Assembly (NCBI RefSeq): GCF_003985145.1
Contig: NZ_ML133531.1
Location: 62,001 to 126,000 of the forward strand
Source: Rhizobium anhuiense
Lineage (GTDB): Bacteria > Pseudomonadota > Alphaproteobacteria > Rhizobiales > Rhizobiaceae
Direction of reading: 5' to 3'
Length of the DNA: 64,000 nucleotides
Shown: positions 42,709 to 51,640 of the stretch, piece after piece
Layout: the number at the start of each line of letters is the position of its first letter
Position numbering within the stretch: position 1 is the first letter of the stretch
Notes under the pieces: model-generated
What the model saw: only the letters and a program-made list of their open reading frames with translations
Told to the model about the DNA's origin: nothing
Databases searched by the model: none
Position numbers and translations under genes: made by a program

Positions 42709-42784
42709 ACATCTTCCCACATGACAAACCCGTCTGAAATGCGCCCAAACGATGGGCGCTGCATGGGCGCTTCAGGCGCAAATG

Positions 42785-43087
42785 CTACCAGACCCGCTGG
42801 CCAGGCGAAAAATCGAACTGTGACGGATTGATTCCGGTGAGGCGGTAGAGCGCCTTCAGGCCGCCTTTGCGGATTTCCGCCTGATATTGCAGATCGCTCA
42901 ATTCAGACCGGTCATCGATTTCAGGGCCGTCGCCGAGCAGCCGTCGCATGCCCTGCGGCGAAATGCGGGTGAAACTGCGAATGTCGCCGCTGCTGTATTT
43001 GATCAGCAACAGCCGGGCATCAGCGTTGTAGTGAAGCGCTTCTATACCGCGCGATTGGATCAGGAAGGTTTGCATGCGCGCACCCAT
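42785..43087 (-). CDS. KTSC-domain-like protein
   Basis: 100 residues; start either 43087 or ATG 43075. IQSRGIEALHYNADARLLLI, then KYSSGDIRSFTRISPQGMRR, match the KTSC layout (S-x-x-I-x-A-x-x-Y-x-x-x-x-x-L-x-I-x-Y-x-x-G), though the last KTSC helix differs. The C-terminal half (YRLTGINPSQFDFSPGQRVW) is unassigned. KTSC domains occur in lysyl-tRNA synthetase C-termini and stand-alone bacterial proteins with unclear role. It is just downstream of tRNA-Cys on the opposite strand. Confidence 0.65.
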   Translation of the reverse strand: MGARMQTFLIQSRGIEALHYNADARLLLIKYSSGDIRSFTRISPQGMRRLLGDGPEIDDRSELSDLQYQAEIRKGGLKALYRLTGINPSQFDFSPGQRVW

Positions 43088-43295
43088 AGCGGAAGGTGAG
43101 GGCGCTGCAACAAAATGGTTGACGTAACGTTAATGTGCGTGCGGTCGCAAAGGGTTGGAACTGTTGGAAAAATGCGCGCACCTGCGGTCGCGCCGCTATT
43201 TCAAGTGGAATGGAGCGCATGTCAAAACTGCGTCCGCCAGCGTGAGGTTGCCGCAGACGCGATGCGGGGGAGATCGCCGAGCGTAGTTCGGCGCG

Positions 43296-43406
43296 CTATC
43301 GCCTCCAGGTCGTTTCGCCGTCCAGCAGCCCGCAGCAGAATATGCCGACAAGCGCTGCGAGGATGAAGAAATCGAACAGCGTGAAATATTCGAAAATCGC
43401 AGACAT
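43296..43406 (-). CDS. 36-residue membrane peptide
   Basis: MSAIFEYFTLFDFFILAALV then GIFCCGLLDGETTWRR, preceded by a GGGAGGAG ribosome site correctly spaced from ATG 43406. One hydrophobic helix (about 8-29) with a Cys pair. No family recognised. It is isolated between a KTSC gene and the methyltransferase gene, on the minus strand. Confidence 0.55.
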   Translation of the reverse strand: MSAIFEYFTLFDFFILAALVGIFCCGLLDGETTWRR

Positions 43407-43615
43407 GGCCTGCTCCTCCCATTTCCTCCGTTGCAGATCATATCATGAAGGGGCAGAAGCTTCCACGCTGGAGTTGCAGCGTCCACTCCGTCTCCTGTGG
43501 CGCGGAAGAGGCGTCTGCCGGATTCTTTTCGCCGGCGGCTGCCAAGCCTTGAAAGCATCCGTGGCGGGGATTAAGAGACGAAGGACAGGAACCGCTTTTC
43601 AAAGAGCGAGAGGAC

Positions 43616-44281
43616 ATGATGGATTTCGAAGCAGCGCGCGTAAAGATGGTCGACACTCAGGTTCGCACCACGGACGTTACCTCCCATTCCGTGCTGATGG
43701 CGCTTCTCACGGTGCCGCGTGAGGCTTTCGTGCCGGAGAAGGCGAAGCTGTTGGCCTATATCGACAACGATGTCGAAATATCAGCCGCCGCACCGGGAAA
43801 GCCGGCCCGATTCCTGATGGAGGCGTCTCCGCTCGCCAAGCTGCTGCAACTCGCCGCGATCACCAAGGATGATTTCGTCCTCGAAGTCGGTTGCGGCACA
43901 GGTTACACCTCGGCGCTGCTGTCAATGGTTGCCGGCTCCGTCATCGCGCTCGAATGCGACGAGACGCTGGCCGCCGAGGCGAAGGCCAAGCTTGCCGACT
44001 ATGCCAAAGTCGAGGTCGTCACCGGCCCGCTCGAAAAAGGTTACGCTGCCGGCGCTCCCTATGATCTGATTTTCGTCAACGGCGCCGTCGAGGAAGTTCC
44101 AGCAGCCCTTCTCGGTCAACTGCGCGATGGTGGCCGCCTGATCACGGTCGAGGGTTACGGCAATGCCGCCCGCGCCAAGGTCTTCGTCGCCGAACGCGGC
44201 GCGGTTTCGGAAAACGTCTTCTTCAATGCCTCGGTCAAGCCGCTGCCGGGTTTCGCCAAGGCGCGCGAATTCGTTTTCTGA
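43616..44281 (+). CDS. Protein-L-isoaspartate O-methyltransferase family protein
   Basis: 221 residues. N-terminus DFEAARVKMVDTQVRTTDVT then REAFVPEKAKLLAYID is that of the rhizobial PIMT-like group. The SAM-binding motif I is FVLEVGCGTGYTSALLSMVA, followed by the acidic Glu of VIALECDE. The family repairs L-isoaspartyl residues; this shorter alphaproteobacterial branch may have another substrate. In other rhizobia, as I recall, a tolC gene lies immediately downstream; here only a terminator follows. Confidence 0.88.
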   Translation: MMDFEAARVKMVDTQVRTTDVTSHSVLMALLTVPREAFVPEKAKLLAYIDNDVEISAAAPGKPARFLMEASPLAKLLQLAAITKDDFVLEVGCGTGYTSALLSMVAGSVIALECDETLAAEAKAKLADYAKVEVVTGPLEKGYAAGAPYDLIFVNGAVEEVPAALLGQLRDGGRLITVEGYGNAARAKVFVAERGAVSENVFFNASVKPLPGFAKAREFVF

Positions 44282-44309
44282 CATCGTTCTTGTCGACGAA
44301 ATTCAACGA

Positions 44310-44335
44310 CGGGCGCCATCGGCGCCCGTTTTTTA
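44310..44335 (+). terminator. Rho-independent terminator after the methyltransferase gene
   Basis: CGGGCGCC, loop ATC, GGCGCCCG followed by TTTTTTA: an eight-base GC stem and a run of six Ts, 28 bases beyond the stop. Confidence 0.92.
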
Positions 44336-44557
44336 TGAGCGCCGCTGGAAAGCCTTCACAAACATAATTTATCCTGACGCCGCCACAAAATCACGGCAGG
44401 CTTTGCGGGTGGCAAACATTGGGTAACAAAACTGTGCATGGCCGCATTCATTTGATTCGCGATGATTTTTTTCCCGCCTGGGGTATTCTAAGGTCGTGGT
44501 GATTCGGATGAATGCTCCACACCATCCGGTCGTTGTTTTGGAATAACGGGGATAGAT

Positions 44558-45430
44558 ATGGCTCAGCCAAGTGTAGCGCGTGAACCGTCCATGGAAGAAA
44601 TTCTGGCCTCCATCCGCCAGATTATCGAAAGCAATGAGCCCGGCGCCGGCAAGGCGATTTCCCCATCCCTGCCGCCGGTCTACGGCGCCGACGAGGATGA
44701 GAACAGCTCCGAAATCCATTTGACGGTCGACGACACCTATGCCGGTGTGGAATTCCCCGAACCGGTCATGCGCTCTTCCGATCCGCGTTTTGTCGCCGCC
44801 AATTCGGCCGGCACCCCCGAAGCGGAAGTGCCGGCCCGCGCGCTGTCGCTTGCCGATGTCGCCGCCCGCGTGCGCGCCGCCTCCGAGCGCAGCGCCGTGC
44901 AGGCCGGTCAGGCACTGCGCGAAATTCCGAGCGGCTTCCGTCAGCCCGAACCGCAACCGGCCGCAATACCGGAGCCGCCGCGCGCCGTGGCGCCACAACC
45001 CCAACCGCAACCCTCACAGCCCTTTTTCCCGGCTGCCGCAGCGCCTGCTCAGCATGCTCCGATCCAGCAGCCGGCCGAGCCGGTGCTGACGGAAGCGCCT
45101 GGGGTGGCCGTCGCCGAGCCGGCGCCTGCCGTCGAAACAGCGCCGCCGGCTATGGAGCCTGCTCAGTCGTCGGTCGAGCGTTTCCTGCCGAGCGTTATGG
45201 ACGAGGTCCAGCCGGCGCTGCTTTCGGAAGATGCCGGCCTGCAGATCAGCCGTTCCTTCGAGGAGCTCGCCGCCGCGATCGACGGTGCTGAACGCCGCTC
45301 GCTGGACGAAATCGCCGAGGACATGCTGCGCCCGATGCTGCGCGAATGGCTTGATGACAATTTGCCGACACTGGTCGAGCGGTTGGTGCGCGAAGAAATT
45401 GAGCGCGTGGCACGCGGCCCGCGCCGCTGA
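44558..45430 (+). CDS. DUF2497/PopZ-type polar organising protein
   Basis: 290 residues, acidic and Pro/Ala-rich in the middle. The N-terminus REPSMEEILASIRQIIESNE is the short conserved helix of the PopZ family; the last 60 residues (RSFEELAAAIDGAERRSLDE, IAEDMLRPMLREWLDDNLPT, LVERLVREEIERVARG) are the conserved C-terminal oligomerisation helices. Between them lies a disordered proline-rich linker (about 120-210). In Caulobacter and Agrobacterium, PopZ makes a polar hub that anchors the chromosome origin and pole proteins. It precedes valS, as in many Rhizobiales, and ends in a terminator. Confidence 0.9.
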   Translation: MAQPSVAREPSMEEILASIRQIIESNEPGAGKAISPSLPPVYGADEDENSSEIHLTVDDTYAGVEFPEPVMRSSDPRFVAANSAGTPEAEVPARALSLADVAARVRAASERSAVQAGQALREIPSGFRQPEPQPAAIPEPPRAVAPQPQPQPSQPFFPAAAAPAQHAPIQQPAEPVLTEAPGVAVAEPAPAVETAPPAMEPAQSSVERFLPSVMDEVQPALLSEDAGLQISRSFEELAAAIDGAERRSLDEIAEDMLRPMLREWLDDNLPTLVERLVREEIERVARGPRR

Positions 45431-45450
45431 TCGGATTGCTTTTTCCTGAA

Positions 45451-45482
45451 AAGCCGCTCCGGTCTCCGGGGCGGCTTTTTTA
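45451..45482 (+). terminator. Rho-independent terminator after the PopZ-like gene
   Basis: AAGCCGCTCCGG, loop TCT, CCGGGGCGGCTTTTTTA: GC-rich stem plus T-run, 20 bases after the stop codon and 64 bases before valS. Confidence 0.88.
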
Positions 45483-45545
45483 TTGACTTGCCCGTGGCCA
45501 TCCTATTTACAACCTCCATCCTCGAACCTCGAAATTGGTCAGAAA

Positions 45546-48389
45546 ATGCTCGACAAGACCTATGATTCCGCCGCCGTCGAACCAAAAATCGCCGCGAAAT
45601 GGGATGAGGCGGACGCTTTCCGCGCCGGCGCGAACGCCAAGCCCGGGGCCGAGACCTTCACCATCGTGATCCCACCGCCGAATGTCACCGGTTCGCTGCA
45701 TATGGGCCATGCGCTGAACAATACGCTGCAGGATATCCTGGTCCGTTTCGAGCGCATGCGCGGCAAGGACGTGCTCTGGCAGCCGGGCATGGACCATGCC
45801 GGCATCGCCACGCAGATGGTCGTCGAGCGCAAGCTGATGGAACAGCAGCTGCCGGGCCGCCGCGACATGGGCCGCGACGCCTTCATCGACAAGGTCTGGG
45901 AATGGAAGGCCGAATCGGGCGGACTGATCTTCAACCAGCTGAAACGTCTGGGTGCATCCTGCGACTGGTCGCGCGAACGTTTCACCATGGACGAGGGCCT
46001 GTCGAAGGCCGTTCTCGAGGTTTTCGTCACGCTCTACAAGGAAGGGCTGATCTACAAGGACAAGCGTCTGGTCAACTGGGATCCGAAGCTCCTGACGGCG
46101 ATCTCCGACCTTGAAGTCGAACAGCACGAGATCAAGGGCAATCTCTGGCATCTTCGTTATCCGCTGGAGCCGGGCGTTACCTACCAGTACCCGATCGCTT
46201 TCGACGAGGAAGGCAAGCCGACCGAATGGGAAACGCGCGACTATATGGTCGTTGCGACCACGCGACCGGAGACGATGCTGGGTGATACCGGTGTTGCCGT
46301 CAATCCGGAGGACGAGCGTTACAAGTCGATCATCGGCAAGCACGTCATCTTGCCGATCGTCGGCCGCCGCATTCCGGTCGTTGCTGACGGCTACGCCGAT
46401 CCGACCGCCGGTACCGGTGCCGTCAAGATCACGCCTGCGCATGACTTCAACGACTTCGACGTCGGCAAACGGGCTGGCCTGCGCGCGATCAACATCCTGA
46501 ATATCGACGGCACGATCACCATCAAGGACAATGAGGATTTTCTCGAAGGCCTCGACAATCCGGCGGCGCTGCATGGCGCCTGGGATCGCCTGGAAGGGCA
46601 GGACCGTTTCTATGCGCGCAAGGTCATCGTCGAGATTTTCGAAGAGGCCGGCCTTCTCGACAAGATCGAGCCACACAAGCACATGGTCCCGCATGGCGAC
46701 CGCGGCGGCGTGCCGATCGAGCCGCGGCTGACCGAACAATGGTATGTCGATGCCAAGACGCTCGCCGAGCCGGCGATCGCCTCGGTCCGCGAAGGCCGCA
46801 CCAGGATGGTGCCGAAGAGCTGGGACAAGACCTATTACGAATGGATGGAAAACATCCAGCCCTGGTGCGTCTCCCGTCAGCTCTGGTGGGGTCACCAGAT
46901 TCCCGCTTGGTATGGCCCGGACGGCCAGGTCTTCGTCGAAAAGACCGAGGAAGAGGCGCTGCAGGCGGCGATCCAGCATTACCTCTCGCATGAGGGGCCG
47001 ATGAAGGCCTATGTCGAGGACCTGCTCGAAAACTTCAAGCCGGGCGAGATCCTGACGCGGGACGAGGACGTGCTCGACACATGGTTCTCCTCCGCGCTCT
47101 GGCCCTTCTCGACGCTCGGCTGGCCGGACGAGACGCCGGAGCTGGCACGTTATTACCCGACCAACGTTCTCGTCACCGGTTTCGACATCATCTTCTTCTG
47201 GGTCGCCCGCATGATGATGATGGGCCTGCACTTCATGAAGGACGAGGACGGGCAGCCCGTCGAGCCCTTCCAGACCGTCTATGTCCACGCGCTGGTGCGC
47301 GACAAGAACGGGCAGAAGATGTCGAAGTCGAAGGGCAACGTCATCGATCCCCTGGAACTGATCGACGAATACGGCGCCGACGCGCTGCGCTTCACCTTGG
47401 CGATCATGGCCGCGCAGGGCCGCGACGTGAAACTCGATCCGGCCCGCATCGCCGGCTACCGTAATTTCGGCACCAAGCTCTGGAACGCCACGCGTTTTGC
47501 CGAGATGAACGGGGCGAAGAGCGATCCGCATTTCGTGCCGGAGGCGGCCGAGCTCACCATCAACCGCTGGATCCTGACGGAACTTGCCCGTACGGAACGT
47601 GACGTTACGGAAGCACTCGAAGCCTTCCGCTTCAACGATGCCGCCGGTGCGCTCTATCGCTTCGTCTGGAACGAGGTCTGCGACTGGTATCTCGAACTCT
47701 TGAAGCCGGTCTTCAACGGCGAGGACGAGGGCGCCAAGGCTGAAGCCCAGGCCTGCAGCGCCTATATTCTCGAAGAGATCTACAAGCTGCTGCATCCCTT
47801 CATGCCCTTCATGACCGAAGAGCTTTGGGCCCATACCGCAGGCGATGGCAAAGAGCGCGACACACTGGTCTGCCACGCCGAATGGCCTGCGCCCTCCTAT
47901 GCCGACGACGGCGCCGCCGACGAGATCAACTGGCTGATCGACCTCGTCTCCGGCATCCGCTCGGTGCGCGCTGAAATGAACGTGCCGCCGTCGGCGACAG
48001 CCCCGCTCGTCGTCGTCAAGGCCAACAGCCTGACGCGTGAAAGGCTGTTCCGCCACGACGCGGCCATCAAGCGGCTTGCGCGCGTCGAGGCGATATCGCT
48101 GGCGGAGGACGCGCCGAAGGGTGCCGCACAGATCGTTGTCGCCGAGGCCACCATCTGCCTGCCGCTCGGCAAGCTGATCGACCTTTCCGCCGAAAAGGCT
48201 CGGCTCGAAAAGGCGATTGCCAAGATGGAAGGCGAGATCTCCCGGATCGACGGCAAGCTCTCCAACGAGAAGTTCGTCGCCAATGCCAATCCCGAAGTGG
48301 TCGAGGCCGAACGCGAGCGCCTTGAGGAACTGAAGGGTCAGATCGGCAGCCTGACGACCGCTCTTTCCAGGGTGAGCGAAGCCGGGTAA
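45546..48389 (+). CDS. valS: Valyl-tRNA synthetase
   Basis: 947 residues from ATG 45546 (an upstream in-frame TTG at 45483 reads through the terminator region and is rejected). Class I signatures: PNVTGSLHMGHALNNTLQD (HIGH variant HMGH) at about 42-60 and KMSKSKGNVIDP near 592-603. The CP1 editing domain lies at about 200-400 (TTRPETMLGDTGVAVNPEDE). The C-terminal coiled-coil arm contains EKARLEKAIAKMEGEISRID. It charges tRNA-Val in the cytoplasm. A shortened valS leader is possible, but no T-box is expected in this group. Confidence 0.97.
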   Translation: MLDKTYDSAAVEPKIAAKWDEADAFRAGANAKPGAETFTIVIPPPNVTGSLHMGHALNNTLQDILVRFERMRGKDVLWQPGMDHAGIATQMVVERKLMEQQLPGRRDMGRDAFIDKVWEWKAESGGLIFNQLKRLGASCDWSRERFTMDEGLSKAVLEVFVTLYKEGLIYKDKRLVNWDPKLLTAISDLEVEQHEIKGNLWHLRYPLEPGVTYQYPIAFDEEGKPTEWETRDYMVVATTRPETMLGDTGVAVNPEDERYKSIIGKHVILPIVGRRIPVVADGYADPTAGTGAVKITPAHDFNDFDVGKRAGLRAINILNIDGTITIKDNEDFLEGLDNPAALHGAWDRLEGQDRFYARKVIVEIFEEAGLLDKIEPHKHMVPHGDRGGVPIEPRLTEQWYVDAKTLAEPAIASVREGRTRMVPKSWDKTYYEWMENIQPWCVSRQLWWGHQIPAWYGPDGQVFVEKTEEEALQAAIQHYLSHEGPMKAYVEDLLENFKPGEILTRDEDVLDTWFSSALWPFSTLGWPDETPELARYYPTNVLVTGFDIIFFWVARMMMMGLHFMKDEDGQPVEPFQTVYVHALVRDKNGQKMSKSKGNVIDPLELIDEYGADALRFTLAIMAAQGRDVKLDPARIAGYRNFGTKLWNATRFAEMNGAKSDPHFVPEAAELTINRWILTELARTERDVTEALEAFRFNDAAGALYRFVWNEVCDWYLELLKPVFNGEDEGAKAEAQACSAYILEEIYKLLHPFMPFMTEELWAHTAGDGKERDTLVCHAEWPAPSYADDGAADEINWLIDLVSGIRSVRAEMNVPPSATAPLVVVKANSLTRERLFRHDAAIKRLARVEAISLAEDAPKGAAQIVVAEATICLPLGKLIDLSAEKARLEKAIAKMEGEISRIDGKLSNEKFVANANPEVVEAERERLEELKGQIGSLTTALSRVSEAG

Positions 48390-48788
48390 ATTTCCCCGAC
48401 CCATTTTGGTAAGTTATTTCAAAGACGCGCCCTTTGCGGGGTGCGTCTTTTTTACTGCTGCCTCATGCGATTCGGTCCCGAACCAGCAGATTTTAGGCGT
48501 CTCAGCCTGTGGATTGTTGTCGTACAAGGGGCCTGCCGGCGAAAAGTGCCACTGTTGTCGGATTGATACAGCTTCTGCAATGTTTGGAATGAAAACCCAA
48601 AAGTACCGCTGAAATGCCGCCAAGTTCGAAAAAAATTTTATTAACCAGATTTTTTGACGTGTCCGTCAATTTCTTTACGTAAATTAGCCACTGCAATGGC
48701 CGGGAGCGCCGCTGAGGGGCGCGTTGCCATATCACGCGAACACTTACTAGAGTGGGGTCACATCAATTGCTGGAGTGGGGGAGACACA
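48390..48788. other. Intergenic gap of 399 bases between valS and the FadL-type gene
   Basis: Holds the valS terminator (48421-48453) and AT-rich promoter sequence ending in the GGGGGAG ribosome site of the next gene. Short frames in it are not coding-like. I see no other feature. Confidence 0.6.
48421..48453 (+). terminator. Rho-independent terminator of valS
   Basis: AAAGACGCGCCC, loop TTTG, CGGGGTGCGTCTTTTTT: imperfect twelve-base stem (one bulge) followed by a T-run, 31 bases after the stop. Confidence 0.82.
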
Positions 48789-50066
48789 ATGGCATCTCGT
48801 AGGTTTTCCAAGGGCATAACATCGCTCGTTCTTTTTTCGTCGCTTGCATCGCCATCCTTTGCCGGCGGTCTGGAGCGCGGCGGATACAATATCGACCTTC
48901 TCTTCGACAATTCGCGGTTTGCCGTGCAGTCCGGTGCGACCTATGTCATGCCGCAGCGTAAGCTGAAGAACGTCAAGGACACCGATCCCACCGATGGCCT
49001 CGGCACCAACGGCATCGGCGGCGGTTCGACCACGGCGGATGATACCGAGGATTACTGGGTCCCCTATCTCGGCGTGAAGGTTGGTCTCGGCGACTCGATC
49101 GACTGCATGGGCGATTTTTCGACACCCTTCGGCGCACACACCAATCCCGGCGCTGACTGGCTTGGCGTCAACGACAATATCGAAACCAAGATCAGCACCC
49201 GCAATTACGGCGCCACCTGCTCCTATCGTTTCGATATGGGTCCCGGCCAGCTTCGCCTGATCGGCGGCGGATTCTATCAGACGGTCGAAGGTTTCAAGAC
49301 GCGCCTCGTGGCGCCGATCACCACAATGCCGGCCGCGCTGATCTATGACGGCACCGGTCGTCTGGATCTTGCCGACCAGGCTATGGGATGGCGGGCGGGC
49401 ATCGCCTACGAAATCGAGGAATATGCCTTCCGCGCCAGCCTGGTCTACAACAGCAAGGTCAAGTATGACGATCTCACCGGCACGGTCGACCTGACCGAGG
49501 TGCCGAAGGCCGCCAATCCCAAAAATCCCTACCTCGGTGTCGTGACGCCGGTCTATGGGGAGGCCGAGGCGCCGGATTCCGTTGAGCTCAAGCTTCAGAG
49601 CGGCATTGCGCCCGATTGGCTCGCCTTCGGGTCGGTCAAGTGGACGAACTGGAGCGTGCTGCAGTCGATCGCCTTCTGCCCGAAGGCCACCAAGGGCGTC
49701 GTCGCCTGCTCCGCCAGCAGCCAGCTCACCTCGCTCGATCTCTTCTACCGCGACGGCTGGACGGTCAGCGGCGGCGTCGGCCACAAGTTCAACGACCAAT
49801 GGTCCGGTGCCCTCAGCCTGACCTGGGATCGCGGCACGAGCCAGGGCTACGGCGCCCAGACCGATACATGGACGCTCGGCGCAGGTGTCGCCTATACGCC
49901 GGTCGAGAATGTCGAGTGGCGTCTGGCCGGCGCGCTCGGCATCATGACGGGCGGGGATTCCGGTACCTACGTCTATAATGGCCGGACCTATGGCAACGAC
50001 GTCTCCTATTCCTTCGGCGACGATCTGGTCGCGGCTCTTTCCACCAGCGTAAAGGTCAAGTTCTGA
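48789..50066 (+). CDS. Outer-membrane FadL/OmpP1-family transport protein
   Basis: 425 residues from ATG 48789 with GGGGGAG ahead. Signal peptide 1-25 (LVLFSSLASPSFA|GG). The mature protein is a 14-strand beta barrel with alternating aromatic strands and the FadL-type N-terminal hatch (LERGGYNIDLLFDNSRFAVQ, then ATYVMPQRKL). FTVGGGVGHKFNDQWSGAL-like segments and the aromatic C-terminal ending (LVAALSTSVKVKF) fit an outer-membrane porin recognised by BamA. The family carries long-chain fatty acids or aromatic hydrocarbons; the substrate here is unknown. Terminator follows. Confidence 0.9.
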   Translation: MASRRFSKGITSLVLFSSLASPSFAGGLERGGYNIDLLFDNSRFAVQSGATYVMPQRKLKNVKDTDPTDGLGTNGIGGGSTTADDTEDYWVPYLGVKVGLGDSIDCMGDFSTPFGAHTNPGADWLGVNDNIETKISTRNYGATCSYRFDMGPGQLRLIGGGFYQTVEGFKTRLVAPITTMPAALIYDGTGRLDLADQAMGWRAGIAYEIEEYAFRASLVYNSKVKYDDLTGTVDLTEVPKAANPKNPYLGVVTPVYGEAEAPDSVELKLQSGIAPDWLAFGSVKWTNWSVLQSIAFCPKATKGVVACSASSQLTSLDLFYRDGWTVSGGVGHKFNDQWSGALSLTWDRGTSQGYGAQTDTWTLGAGVAYTPVENVEWRLAGALGIMTGGDSGTYVYNGRTYGNDVSYSFGDDLVAALSTSVKVKF

Positions 50067-50785
50067 TCCTGCGATCCAAGTAAAAGTGTTAAAGCCCGGC
50101 AGTTTGCCGGGCTTTTCTTTGGGCGGTCGGCAAGACAAATCGACGTTCCAATTTGTGACGATTCAGCAACACTTTTTTACGACGATTGGCGTAAGGTGGC
50201 GGCGGGGCGAATTTGTCCATTTCCCGCCACAAAGAGGGCGCAGCGCTATTTGCAGGCGAGGAGATGGCAGGCTTACGGTGCGTGTAAATAGTAGCATGGG
50301 TCGATTTTTTTCCGGTAACACCAGATCGCACGGCGCGATTGGCGACAGTCGTTTGATTGCAGTCGTTTCGCTTTCCGAACAAGGCTGTTCCGGCCGCCAA
50401 TCCGGCCTTGCGATGACGTCGCCGATCCATCCATTGTCGTTGTTTTCGACCCGTTCGGATGAGCAGCCTAGCTTTGCCGGAGACGTCGATACCGCTTTCG
50501 TCACATTTGCTGTTTACGAATGCGATGAGGCGGGAAGGCGGATGCCGCACCTGCCGAAAGAATGCCACGGAGATTGCAGTCGGGGCCATGCCGGGAGCCG
50601 GGTGGTTCTGAATGATGGGCTGAGAATAGCGCCTTTGAGAAAAGGCCACTGGGCTGGATGCGACGCGGGTAAGGGAGCCATTGAGCTCGCCGCGGGATCG
50701 CTCGCCTCGAAGGAATACATCCGCGGGATGCAGGGCGCGAGCGCCGTTGCCGCCTGCCTGAGATGAACGAAAGAAATCGGTTGAA
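50067..50785. other. Long non-coding region upstream of exoR (719 bases)
   Basis: Holds the FadL-gene terminator and then about 665 bases without a credible gene. Long open frames on both strands (for example 50086-50766 plus and 50089-50940 minus) have no domain-like pattern and are typical of GC-rich shadow frames. The space could hold the exoR promoter, a ChvI box or a small RNA, but I cannot point to one. Confidence 0.6.
50091..50117 (+). terminator. Rho-independent terminator of the FadL-type gene
   Basis: AAAGCCCGGCA, loop GTT, TGCCGGGCTTTTC: ten-base stem with T-run, 25 bases after the stop. Confidence 0.9.
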
Positions 50786-51589
50786 ATGGTGACGTCCGAG
50801 TTCAAACTGTTCAAATTCATGCTGATGGGCATGTCGATAGCCGTCGCGCTGGCGCTGTCCGGTCCGTGCCGCGCATTCGATATCAAAGGCGGCGTCAGCA
50901 AGGAATCCGGACCCTTCGACCTCTTCAAGTTCGGCTTCAAGGCCTACAAGAACGGCCAGAAGGAAGAGGCGGTGGAAGCCTATAGATACGCCGCCGAAAA
51001 GGGGCACACCGGCTCGCGCTGGGCGCTTGCCAACATGTATGCCGATGGCGACGGCGTCACCCAGGATGATTTCGAAGCCTTCAAGATCTATAGCGAGATC
51101 GCCCAGCAGGGCGTCGAGCCCGGTTCGGAAGATACCGGCTTCTTCGTCAACGCGCTGCTCTCGCTCGCCAACTATTACAAGCACGGCATTGCCGGCAGCC
51201 CGGTCAGGATCGACCTCAGCCAGGCACGCCAACTTTATTTCCAGGTGGCCTCCACCTTTGGCGTCCCCGAAGCGCAGTTCCAACTGGCGCAGATGATGCT
51301 CGCCGGCGAGGGCGGCAATGCCAGCCCGCAGCAGGCGAAGAAATGGTTGAACCAGGCCCGCAAGAGCGGCCATCCCGGCGCCATGGCGGTCTTCGGCAAT
51401 ATCCTGTTCGACGAAGGCCAGACGGCCCGTGGTCTGGCGCTGATGACGGCGGCACTCGACCGCTGCAAGCCCAAGGACTGTGGCTGGATGGAAGCGTTGC
51501 AGGAGCAGGCCTTCTCTGTTGCGAACGAGGCCGACCGCCGCACGGCGGTATCCCTCTCGCACAGCATCGCGACCGGTTCCGACGACTAG
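50786..51589 (+). CDS. exoR: Exopolysaccharide production negative regulator ExoR (Sel1 repeat protein)
   Basis: 267 residues. Signal peptide about 1-30 (LMGMSIAVALALSGPCRA|FD). The mature periplasmic protein is a row of Sel1-like repeats (SRWALANMYADGDGVTQDDF, FQLAQMMLAGEGGNASPQQA, GAMAVFGNILFDEGQTARGL). The sequence is close to S. meliloti ExoR (268 residues) along its length. Known role: it binds the sensor kinase ExoS/ChvG in the periplasm and holds the ExoS-ChvI system off; at low pH it is cleaved, derepressing succinoglycan and repressing flagella. It stands alone, 719 bases from the upstream gene, which may reflect its autoregulation by ChvI. Confidence 0.96.
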   Translation: MVTSEFKLFKFMLMGMSIAVALALSGPCRAFDIKGGVSKESGPFDLFKFGFKAYKNGQKEEAVEAYRYAAEKGHTGSRWALANMYADGDGVTQDDFEAFKIYSEIAQQGVEPGSEDTGFFVNALLSLANYYKHGIAGSPVRIDLSQARQLYFQVASTFGVPEAQFQLAQMMLAGEGGNASPQQAKKWLNQARKSGHPGAMAVFGNILFDEGQTARGLALMTAALDRCKPKDCGWMEALQEQAFSVANEADRRTAVSLSHSIATGSDD

Positions 51590-51640
51590 AGGAGTGCCGT
51601 GCATCCTTTCGGACCCACGGCACGGTAAGGCGGAAAAGCC

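Noticed and set aside
45507..48404. 965-codon open frame antisense to valS
   Set aside because: Shadow of a GC-rich gene: no signal, domain or ribosome site, and the opposite frame is unmistakably valS.
50089..50940. 283-codon minus-strand and 226-codon plus-strand frames upstream of exoR
   Set aside because: Composition is that of random GC-rich frames, the minus frame covers the start of exoR, and the two contradict each other.
51597..51626. GTGCCGTG/CACGGCAC hairpin between exoR and xthA as a terminator
   Set aside because: The loop is long (about 14 bases) and no T-run follows on either strand.
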